Source: an uncultured Thermomicrobiales bacterium (lineage in GTDB: Bacteria; Chloroflexota; Chloroflexia; Thermomicrobiales; UBA6265). Taken from it: 5,202 bases of DNA. The stretch covers positions 1-5,202 of the forward strand of contig CADCWJ010000110.1 in NCBI GenBank assembly GCA_902806365.1, given 5' to 3'. Below, piece after piece: positions 1-5,202 of the stretch. The translations under genes and the position numbers were made by a program. The notes below the pieces were generated by a model. That model was not told the origin of the DNA and did no database searches. It saw only the letters and a program-made list of their open reading frames with translations. Each line of letters opens with the position of its first letter. Position 1 is the first letter of the stretch.

Positions 1-600
1 ATCTCGCTCACGCTGGCGGTTCCCCTCGGGATCCTGGCGGCGAGCCGGCGCTATTCATTCCTCGATTATTCGAGCATGCTCGGCTCGACACTCGGCGTCG
101 CGATCCCCAATTACTGGATCGGGCTGATGGGGATCGTGCTCTTTTCGGTCAAGCTCGGCTGGCTGCCTCCCTACGGGTCCGACTCCTGGAAGGGGTACGT
201 TTTGCCCGTGATCGTGCTCTCGATCGAGGAGATTGCGGCCCTGGCTCGTCTGACCAGAGGGGCGACGGTCGAGATCCTGGGGCAGGATTACGTGACGACG
301 GCGCGCGCGAAGGGGCTCAGCTCCCGGGTCGTCACCCTGCGCCATGTCGTGCGCAACGCGCTCCTGCCAGTGATCACGCTGATCGGCTACCGGATGGCGT
401 TCATCCTCAGTGGCACGATCGTGATCGAGACCGTCTTCGCCTGGCCCGGACTTGGCCGGCTGTTCTACCAGGCGATCGTGAGCCAGGACTTGCAGGTCGT
501 CCAGTCGGTCGTGCTCCTGTTGACCTCGATCGTGGTCATCATGAACATCGTGACCGATCTGTCGTACGCGGTGATCGATCCGCGCGTTCGCGTGCGATAG
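1..600 (+). CDS. ABC transporter permease, DppB/OppB type (5' partial)
   Basis: This is an inner-membrane permease subunit of a peptide/nickel-class (Opp/Dpp/Nik) ABC importer. It pairs with the downstream DppC-like subunit to form the translocation channel. The reading frame is open from base 1 and ends with TAG at 598-600, so 199 residues are visible. The family is usually about 305-340 residues, so roughly the first 110-140 are outside the window, including the true start. The ATG at 76 is internal: the frame upstream of it already reads as family-like sequence (LAVPLGILAASRR). Hydrophobic helices are visible around residues 27-50, 64-83, 118-138 and 165-190. The cytoplasmic EAA loop that docks the ATPase is at about 97-120 (YVTTARAKGLSSR...RNALLPV). 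The family motifs GWLPPYG (53-59) and FAWPGLGRLFYQAI (136-149) are present. The family assignment is secure; the substrate (peptide, nickel, sugar or other) cannot be read from the permease. Confidence 0.95.
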   Translation: MSLTLAVPLGILAASRRYSFLDYSSMLGSTLGVAIPNYWIGLMGIVLFSVKLGWLPPYGSDSWKGYVLPVIVLSIEEIAALARLTRGATVEILGQDYVTTARAKGLSSRVVTLRHVVRNALLPVITLIGYRMAFILSGTIVIETVFAWPGLGRLFYQAIVSQDLQVVQSVVLLLTSIVVIMNIVTDLSYAVIDPRVRVR

Positions 601-606
601 GAAGGG
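599..606 (+). promoter_or_regulatory. Ribosome binding site for the DppC-like permease
   Basis: AGGAAGGG lies 8 nt upstream of the ATG at 615 and overlaps the last two bases of the upstream TAG stop codon. This arrangement supports the 615 start and suggests translational coupling between the two permease subunits. Confidence 0.75.
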
Positions 607-614
607 CGACGCTC

Positions 615-1535
615 ATGAGTTTGGCCCACGCCTCTCCCACGCTCCAGGCCGGCGACGCCTCGCCGGAACTCCAGGGCCGCCAGGGCCGTGCCGCCCGCAA
701 CGAGCGCGCGCGAGTCTGGAAGCGCTTCAAACGCTACCGGCCCGGTTTGTTCGGGCTGGCCTTCATCCTGCTCCTGATCCTGATGGCGGTCGCCGCACCG
801 CTGGTCGCCCCATACTCTCCCGAAGCGGTCAATACCCGGTTGCGCGGCGATGGGCCGACCGGAACGCACTGGCTCGGCAACGACGATATCGGGCGCGACA
901 TCCTGAGCCGGATCATCTACGGCACGCGCGTCGCCCTCATCGTCGGCGTTGGGGCGACGACGATCGCGGTCACGATTGGCGTCCTCGTCGGTGCCACCGC
1001 CGGCTACTTCGGTGGCAAGGTCGATTTCATCCTCTCCCGTCTGATCGACACCCTGATGGCCTTCCCGCTGCTGGCGCTGCTGCTGGTGCTCTCGACGGTG
1101 TTCGGCCCCAGCCTGCGCAACGTGGTGATCGTGATCGGCTGTACCGTCTGGGCGTCCTACGCCCGTGTCGTGCGCGCCGAGGTGCTGAGCCTGCGCGAGC
1201 GCGATTTCGTCCTGGCCGCCCGCGCGGCGGGGGCCTCGCACGGGCGGATCATCCTCAGGCACTTGATCCCGAACGCGATCGGGCCGGTCATCGTCCTGGC
1301 CAGCCTCGCGGTCGGTGGGATCATCATTCTCGAATCGGCCCTTTCCTTTCTTGGACTCGGCGTTCAGCGTCCGACCGCGTCATGGGGCACGATGCTCTCG
1401 GACGGCCGGGATTTCCTGCGCAACTATCCCCACATCGCGATTGCTCCGGGGATCGCGATCGCGCTGACCGTGCTCGCCTTCAACCTGGTCGGCGACGGGC
1501 TGCGGGACGCGCTGGACCCCCGCCAGAAGATCTGA
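615..1535 (+). CDS. ABC transporter permease, DppC/OppC type
   Basis: This is the second permease subunit of the same peptide/nickel-class ABC importer, 306 residues and full length for the family. The ATG at 615 is supported by a Shine-Dalgarno sequence and by a normal OppC N-terminus: a polar, basic cytoplasmic segment (1-42) followed by the first membrane helix (about 43-67). The periplasmic-side signature HWLGNDDIGRDILSRIIYGTR (85-105) is the typical OppC motif after helix 1. Further helices fall at about 106-130, 145-162, 167-182, 219-240 and 280-301. The EAA loop is at 197-220 (ARAAGASHGRIILRH.IPN) and the C-terminal family motif SALSFLGLG is at 241-249. The protein ends in DALDPRQKI, as many family members do. 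It forms an operon with the upstream permease (14-nt gap). No DppD/DppF ATPase genes follow; the next gene is a copper protein behind its own promoter. Any ATPases and the binding protein must therefore lie upstream of the window or elsewhere. Confidence 0.96.
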   Translation: MSLAHASPTLQAGDASPELQGRQGRAARNERARVWKRFKRYRPGLFGLAFILLLILMAVAAPLVAPYSPEAVNTRLRGDGPTGTHWLGNDDIGRDILSRIIYGTRVALIVGVGATTIAVTIGVLVGATAGYFGGKVDFILSRLIDTLMAFPLLALLLVLSTVFGPSLRNVVIVIGCTVWASYARVVRAEVLSLRERDFVLAARAAGASHGRIILRHLIPNAIGPVIVLASLAVGGIIILESALSFLGLGVQRPTASWGTMLSDGRDFLRNYPHIAIAPGIAIALTVLAFNLVGDGLRDALDPRQKI

Positions 1536-1730
1536 GCCCGCACGCCACCGCCTGGATCCTGCGAAATCTTCGCGGCGAACTTCCCGGGCCGCATCGGTGC
1601 TCGCCCAGGCAGTGTTCGTCCAACGTGGTCGCATGGATCGTCCCGTTTCGGCTGTGGCATCGCGCGCACTCGGTGGGTTCAGGCCTGCCCATGGAAAGGT
1701 GCAATGCGGGAGACTCCGTGACGGGCTCAG
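1532..1730 (+). repeat. Widely spaced 9-bp inverted repeat
   Basis: CTGAGCCCG at 1532-1540, overlapping the permease TGA stop codon, is perfectly complementary to CGGGCTCAG at 1722-1730, with a further T-G wobble outside (1531/1731). If both arms lie in one transcript they would close a domain of about 200 nt in the 3' region of the permease mRNA. An inverted repeat of this length can arise by chance in GC-rich DNA, so a biological role is uncertain. Confidence 0.3.
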
Positions 1731-1768
1731 GGGGGCCGGCCAGGCGGCTCTGCGCTGATGGCGTGCCG

Positions 1769-1801
1769 TTTCGACCGGAAGGTTCCTGCTATCTTTCAGT
1801 C
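1769..1801 (+). promoter_or_regulatory. Putative extended -10 promoter giving a leaderless copper-gene mRNA
   Basis: TATCTT at 1790-1795 fits the -10 pattern TAnnnT and is preceded by TG plus one base (1787-1789), an extended -10 element. Only 6 nt separate it from the ATG at 1802, so transcription would be expected to begin at or next to the start codon. No Shine-Dalgarno sequence lies at usable distance; the nearest purine run, GGAAGG at 1777-1782, is 19 nt upstream of the ATG. Together these indicate a leaderless transcript. The -35 region is weak: TTTCGA at 1769-1774 with a 15-nt spacer is the best match, consistent with reliance on the extended -10 or on an activator. This is a sequence reading only; the transcription start has not been observed. 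Confidence 0.55.
1777..1786. promoter_or_regulatory. Small palindrome in promoter spacer, possible operator
   Basis: GGAAGGTTCC is a 4-bp inverted repeat around a 2-nt centre, lying just upstream of the extended -10 element of the copper gene. Its position fits regulator binding (copper-responsive MerR/CueR, CsoR or CopY-type proteins act in this area). It is short, and I cannot match it to a specific regulator consensus. Confidence 0.25.
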
Positions 1802-4195
1802 ATGTACGCCGTCGATCCCCGCCGCCGCTGGCTCGCCCCCTCCAGAGCGCTTTTGACCCCTCTGGTCGCGATCGTTCTGGCCCTGGTTGTTCCCGTCCTC
1901 TGGCCCAGCGACGCCGGTGCCCACGCCGAGCTGGTTCGCGCCGAGCCGCCAGTCGACGGGCTCGTGCTCACCTCACCATCGCAAATCAGTCTGTTCTTCT
2001 CCGAGGAAATTGCCCCCGATGCCTCGCTCGGCATCCTCGACGACGAAGGCCGGGCGTTCGGCACCAGCCCGCTCCCGGTTGGCGCGAACGGCGACGCGCG
2101 GCAACTGATCGTCAACGTCGCGTCGCTCGATCCTGGCACCTACACCGTCACCTGGAACGCCACATCCCGCGTTGACGGGCATCAGTTGAGCGGAACGTAT
2201 GCGTTCCGGGTCGGAGGCGGCCTTCCGCCCGGTGTGGCGACGGTCGAGGGCGAGAACCCCGCTCCGTGGGCGGTCCTCACCCGATGGCTGACGTTTCTGG
2301 GCGCGTCAACGGTCGCCGGTGCGTTCCTGTCCCGCCTTGCAATCGTGCCCGATGCGGGCGAAACACGTCGCTGGGGGCGACGGCGATCACGGCTGATCCT
2401 GGGAGGAGCGGCCGTTGCGCTGCTTTCGACGCTCGCCGAACCGCTGCTGCAAGGGCTTTTCCACGACCGCGGCGAAGCCCTCTCCATCGCCGAAAGCATT
2501 CGGGGATTGCCCGGTGGCTGGTGGTGGCGCCCGGCGATGATCGCTCCACTGACCGCGCTTGGCATCGCCATTGTCTACCCGCTGCGGGGCAACCTGCCGC
2601 GACTGCTCGCGGTGGCCGGGCTGGTGCTGTCAATGGCGTCGTTGCTCGGGCTGGCACTTACCAGTCATGCGGCGGGTCGCGAGTCATGGCGCGAGATCGC
2701 AATCGTCTCCAACGTGCTCCACCAGTGGTCGAGTGCACTCTGGATCGGGGGGCTGATCGCCCTCGGCGCGTACCTGACGGCAGGTGACGGATCGACGACC
2801 CGGGCGGGCGTCGAGCGGTCGCCGATCGCGCGGTTTTCCTCCCTGGCCCTGATCCTGTTCGGTGTCGCGGTCGTCACCGGCACGGTCAATACCGGGTTTG
2901 TCTTCCCCTTCGTTTCGGAAATCCGGCGCGAGGGGCTCGGTGTCAGCATCTTCGAGCCGCTCTGGACCTCACGGTACGGCGTCGCCCTGCTCGTGAAGCT
3001 GCTCGTGCTCGTCGTTCCGTTCATCCTCGCGGTCTGGCACCGGGCCGCGATCGGGCGGGTTGCAAGCGCCGCCGCCGGGACCGCGCGGACGTTCCCGGCT
3101 CGCTTCGGGACGACCCTCCGGCTGGAAGCGATCCTCGTCGCGCTCGTGATCCTCGGTGGCTCGACGATCGCCCTTTCAGCGCCGCCGCCCTCCGAGGAGC
3201 CCGAGCGGGAGTACGCGACGCTTGTCGCTCCGGCGCGAACCGCCGCCGGCGAGGAGCCGATGCTGGCCCACCTCACTGTCGCTCCGGCTCGCCAGGGCGA
3301 CAACACCCTGACCGTGCGGCTGACGGATTGGGACGGTGCCGCGATCCGGGACGTGACCGCGCCCAGCGTCACGCTCGAGCTTCTCAGCCTCGACCACGGC
3401 GTGTCCAAACCCGGCATCGCCCTTGAATCCAGCGGTGCCGACGCCGCGACCTGGTCGACCGCCGGGCTCGACCTCAGTCTCCAGGGGTGGTGGCAGGTGA
3501 CGGCTCACGTGTCCCGTCCGAGACAGGACGAGGCTTCGGCCGCGTTTTTCGTGCTCCTGCCCGATCCGAACACCAACGGCTTCGCCAACGGTCCGAAGCC
3601 GCCCTCGTCGGACGATGCCGAAGCGCTGTTCCAGCAGGCTCTGGCAACGATGACGTCCTGGCGGAGCGTGCGCTGGATCGAGTATCTCGGCTCCGGCGAC
3701 GATGTCCTGGTGCTCGCCGAGTTCGGGGTCGTCGACGGCGGTGGGCATCAGCCAAACGCCTACGAGGTGAACCTGCGGTACTCCGGAGGGTTCGCTCCGT
3801 CCCCCAACGGTGACCCGCCCCAGCCGCCCACGTACGATACGCGACGTTCGATTACCGTCGGCGAGCGGAGCTGGCTCTCGACCGGCGAGAATGACGAGTG
3901 GCTCGAGCAGCCGCCGGGACGGTTCGATCTGCCCTCGCAATGGGGAGAGATCTACGAGGGCAGCCAGAACTTCCGGCTCGGCACCACCCAATCCATCAAT
4001 GGCGAGGAAGCGCAGATCATCACCTTCTACTCCCCCGGCCGGGTCGGTCAATCGGAGGCGTGGTATGCATGGTGGATCGGGGTCGAGACCGGGAACGTGC
4101 TCCAGGTGACGATGATCGCGAATCAGCATTACATGATGTGGCAGTACACCGAACAGAACGGCGATCTCTCGATCGCCGCGCCGGTCAACCCCTGA
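1802..4195 (+). CDS. Copper resistance/transport protein: CopC-CopD-YtkA-like fusion with extra C-terminal domain
   Basis: This is a 797-residue membrane protein that probably binds copper outside the cell and moves or buffers it across the membrane, in the manner of YcnJ/CopCD proteins. Residues 1-40 look like a signal peptide (RRRW, hydrophobic 17-33, cleavage at AGA before His41). Residues 41-138 form a CopC domain with a candidate Cu(II) site: His41 as the new N-terminus plus Asp125 and His127 in VDGHQLSG. The domain contains no Met or Cys, so the Met-rich Cu(I) site of classical CopC is absent. Residues 158-460 form a CopD domain with about eight helices (159-180, 197-217, 243-260, 265-287, 302-325, 344-364, 391-412, 440-460). 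It includes the family-like LTSHAAG (His289), LHQWSSALWIGGL (His307, Trp314) and YGVALLVKLLV. Residues 487-585 resemble a YtkA/FixH-like beta domain (LTDWDGAAI). Residues 603-797 form a Trp-rich domain, possibly LolA/lipoprotein-carrier-like, ending near HYMMW. Eight helices place all soluble domains outside the cell. The ATG at 1802 is chosen because it gives a standard signal peptide and abuts the promoter. Assignment of the first two domains is strong; that of the last is tentative. Confidence 0.9.
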   Translation: MYAVDPRRRWLAPSRALLTPLVAIVLALVVPVLWPSDAGAHAELVRAEPPVDGLVLTSPSQISLFFSEEIAPDASLGILDDEGRAFGTSPLPVGANGDARQLIVNVASLDPGTYTVTWNATSRVDGHQLSGTYAFRVGGGLPPGVATVEGENPAPWAVLTRWLTFLGASTVAGAFLSRLAIVPDAGETRRWGRRRSRLILGGAAVALLSTLAEPLLQGLFHDRGEALSIAESIRGLPGGWWWRPAMIAPLTALGIAIVYPLRGNLPRLLAVAGLVLSMASLLGLALTSHAAGRESWREIAIVSNVLHQWSSALWIGGLIALGAYLTAGDGSTTRAGVERSPIARFSSLALILFGVAVVTGTVNTGFVFPFVSEIRREGLGVSIFEPLWTSRYGVALLVKLLVLVVPFILAVWHRAAIGRVASAAAGTARTFPARFGTTLRLEAILVALVILGGSTIALSAPPPSEEPEREYATLVAPARTAAGEEPMLAHLTVAPARQGDNTLTVRLTDWDGAAIRDVTAPSVTLELLSLDHGVSKPGIALESSGADAATWSTAGLDLSLQGWWQVTAHVSRPRQDEASAAFFVLLPDPNTNGFANGPKPPSSDDAEALFQQALATMTSWRSVRWIEYLGSGDDVLVLAEFGVVDGGGHQPNAYEVNLRYSGGFAPSPNGDPPQPPTYDTRRSITVGERSWLSTGENDEWLEQPPGRFDLPSQWGEIYEGSQNFRLGTTQSINGEEAQIITFYSPGRVGQSEAWYAWWIGVETGNVLQVTMIANQHYMMWQYTEQNGDLSIAAPVNP

Positions 4196-4203
4196 CGATT
4201 TCG

Positions 4204-5202
4204 CTACAACGCATGCGAATGCGCGCCTTCGTGTTCGGTGCCGCATTCGCATGCGGGTTCGGTCACGGGTGAGGAGTCCCGCCGCTCCTGCTCCCCCAGC
4301 CGCGCCAGGCGGAGCCCGTTCAGCGTGACGACGAGGGACGTTCCGACATCGACCAGAATCGCAATCCAGAGACTGACGAACCCGAACGAGGCCAGCAGCA
4401 ACGCCGCCAGCTTCGTTGCCAACGAGAGCGCCACATTCTGGCGGATCACCGCGACGGTTCGTCGTGACAGCCGCACGATCGTCTCAAGCCCGGCGAGGTC
4501 GTCCCGCATCAGCACCACGTCGGCGCTTTCGAGCGCAATGTCCGTCCCGCCGAGCCCCATCCCGACCCCCACGTCCGCGCTGGCGAGCGCCGGCGCGTCG
4601 TTGACGCCGTCGCCGATCATGGCGACCGGCCCAGACGACCGGAGCTCGCGGATCGCGGTGACCTTTTCGGCGGGCAGGAGATCGGCGCGGACCTCGTTGA
4701 CGCCGATCGCCCGCCCGATTGGAGCGGCCACGTCGCGCCGATCGCCGGTGAGCATGACCAGCCGCGCGATGCCGGCGGAGCGCAGGCGAGAGACGATCTC
4801 CGGAACACCCGCGCTGAGGCGATCCCGCACGGCGATCACTCCCAGAACCTCGACAGTACCTGATTGCGCGACACGCGCGACCGCGAGGGCGGATGCGCCC
4901 TCGCACGCGACCTGAGCTGCCACAGCGGCGACCGCGGCAAGGTCGCCGTCCGACGCCTCCGCCCCCCGCAGCAGCCGCTCACCGCCCACGACGATCCGGT
5001 CGCCGTGCACGATTGCCTGTACCCCAATCCCCGGAAGCGCTTCGAACGCTTCGGCATCGGGGATGGGCACGTTGTCGTGGAGCGCGCGTGCGATGACTGC
5101 CCTTGCCAGCGGATGCTCGGACGAACGCTCGGCGGCCGCGGCCAGCGCAAGCAACTCGTCAACCCCGTGGCCATTGAACGGCACGACGTTCGTCACTGCC
5201 GG
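4204..5202 (-). CDS. Heavy-metal P1B-type ATPase, probably Zn/Cd/Pb exporter (5' partial)
   Basis: This is the C-terminal 332 residues of an ATP-driven metal export pump. The frame is open to the right edge and the product begins PAVTNVVPF. In this family that follows shortly after the phosphorylation motif DKTGTLT, which should lie just outside the window, so the GTG at 5194-5196 is not a start. In-window numbering from the edge: nucleotide-binding motif SEHP (28-31) and GIG (58-60), TGD hinge (152-154), metal-bound loop GDGVNDAPALA (197-207). Two helices follow: one containing Lys264 (NVALSLATKLAALLL) and one with LWIAILVDVGTSLVVTLNGLRL, where Asp285 and Gly287 form a D-x-G motif. The Lys plus D-x-G pair is the mark of the P1B-2 (ZntA/CadA) Zn/Cd/Pb group; copper pumps have other residues here. 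The C-terminus is a Cys/His tail (ACECGTEHEGAHSHAL; Cys318, Cys320, His324, His328, His330) that probably binds metal. The gene converges on the copper gene with 8 nt between stop codons. Confidence 0.95.
   Translation of the reverse strand, partial: PAVTNVVPFNGHGVDELLALAAAAERSSEHPLARAVIARALHDNVPIPDAEAFEALPGIGVQAIVHGDRIVVGGERLLRGAEASDGDLAAVAAVAAQVACEGASALAVARVAQSGTVEVLGVIAVRDRLSAGVPEIVSRLRSAGIARLVMLTGDRRDVAAPIGRAIGVNEVRADLLPAEKVTAIRELRSSGPVAMIGDGVNDAPALASADVGVGMGLGGTDIALESADVVLMRDDLAGLETIVRLSRRTVAVIRQNVALSLATKLAALLLASFGFVSLWIAILVDVGTSLVVTLNGLRLARLGEQERRDSSPVTEPACECGTEHEGAHSHAL
4210..4255 (+). terminator. Strong hairpin, probable terminator of the copper gene
   Basis: The arms 4210-4223 (CGCATGCGAATGCG) and 4242-4255 (CGCATTCGCATGCG) are perfectly complementary over 14 bp. 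In the + strand RNA the stem can continue after a one-base bulge (C4241): 4224-4227 pairs with 4237-4240 with one G-U wobble, leaving a 9-nt loop. The stem begins 14 nt past the stop codon of the copper gene, a normal terminator position. No T-run follows on either strand, so it is not a canonical intrinsic terminator; stems without a U-tract are proposed as terminators in some GC-rich bacteria. It lies entirely inside the 3' coding end of the opposing ATPase gene. On the minus strand the inner extension would include a C-A mismatch, so the structure favours the + transcript. Confidence 0.55.

Larger units (their letters stand above)
1536..1801 (+). other. Non-coding gap between permease operon and copper gene
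   Basis: These 266 nt hold no recognisable gene. The copper-gene frame happens to stay open through the gap and back into the dppC-like gene, but that translation shows no family signal. A 7-bp hairpin (1559-1565 with 1569-1575, one G-T wobble, 3-nt loop) lies 23 nt past the permease stop codon. It has no T-tract, so it is a weak terminator candidate at best. CTGAGCCCG (1532-1540) and CGGGCTCAG (1722-1730) form a 9-bp inverted repeat enclosing most of the gap, and smaller repeats nest inside it (1550-1555 with 1605-1610). I recognise no known riboswitch or tRNA pattern. The last 35 bases hold the copper-gene promoter. Confidence 0.6.

Noticed and set aside
465..1262. Long minus-strand ORF (265 codons) opposite the permease genes.
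   Set aside because: It lies antisense to two well-supported permeases, and its Asp/Arg/Gln-rich product looks like a shadow of GC-rich coding sequence.
1670..1692. tRNA T-arm-like patch (GGGTTCAGGCC).
   Set aside because: No acceptor, D-arm or anticodon arm can be built around it.
1633..1758. Small 41-codon plus-strand ORF (MDRPVSAV...) in the intergenic gap.
   Set aside because: There is no ribosome binding site and no recognisable similarity, and its Arg/Gly/Ala-rich composition is typical of random GC-rich frames.
1695..1760. Possible cobalamin-type or other riboswitch (AAAGGTGC, ACGGGCTC patches).
   Set aside because: The required conserved boxes and their order are absent; only isolated short matches are seen.
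1382..1801. Extended open frame upstream of the copper gene (start at 1382, product 937 residues).
   Set aside because: It overlaps the DppC-like gene in another frame, its translation is Arg/Pro-rich with no family signal, and the ATG at 1802 gives a standard signal peptide directly after a promoter-like -10.
3176..4252. Long minus-strand ORF (358 codons) opposite the 3' part of the copper gene.
   Set aside because: It is antisense to a gene with clear domain content, and its product is low-complexity Arg/Gly/Pro-rich with no motif.
4238..4915. Plus-strand ORF (225 codons) opposite the ATPase gene.
   Set aside because: The Ser/Arg/Thr-rich product is the reverse shadow of the ATPase, which carries all the expected catalytic motifs.

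Overview
The window is a GC-rich bacterial chromosome segment holding four protein genes. Two are cut by the window edges: the ABC permease on the left and the P-type ATPase on the right. The phylum cannot be fixed from this sequence alone. The high GC content, a leaderless-type promoter abutting a start codon, and a CopC-CopD fusion with extra extracellular domains would suit Chloroflexota (for example Thermomicrobia-like lineages) or another high-GC, Gram-positive-type or monoderm group. That placement is inference.

Layout. Bases 1-600 (+) carry the last 199 residues of a DppB/OppB-type ABC permease. Bases 615-1535 (+) carry its partner, a complete DppC/OppC-type permease, 14 nt downstream with its ribosome binding site overlapping the upstream stop codon. 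The two form the membrane channel of a peptide/nickel-class importer. No ATPase or substrate-binding protein follows them. A 266-nt non-coding gap (1536-1801) separates this operon from the next gene and contains weak inverted repeats and a promoter. Bases 1802-4195 (+) encode a 797-residue copper protein: signal peptide, CopC-type copper-binding domain, eight-helix CopD membrane domain, a YtkA/FixH-like beta domain and a final approximately 190-residue domain that may be LolA/lipoprotein-carrier-like. Bases 4204-5202 (-) carry the C-terminal part of a P1B-type metal ATPase. Its transmembrane Lys and Asp-x-Gly residues point to Zn/Cd/Pb (ZntA/CadA group) rather than copper, and it ends in a Cys/His-rich tail.

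How they relate. The right half is a convergent pair of metal-handling genes whose stop codons lie 8 nt apart. A perfect 14-bp inverted repeat, inside the 3' end of the ATPase gene and 14 nt past the copper gene's stop codon, probably folds into the terminator of the copper transcript. It also encodes both halves of the ATPase's metal-binding tail. The ABC permeases on the left are probably an independent transport operon, although a metal (nickel-type) substrate cannot be excluded.

I see no RNA gene, CRISPR array, mobile element or clear new defence or biosynthetic system. The points most worth a second look are the hairpin-encoded Cys/His tail, the four-part domain fusion and the apparently leaderless copper gene.
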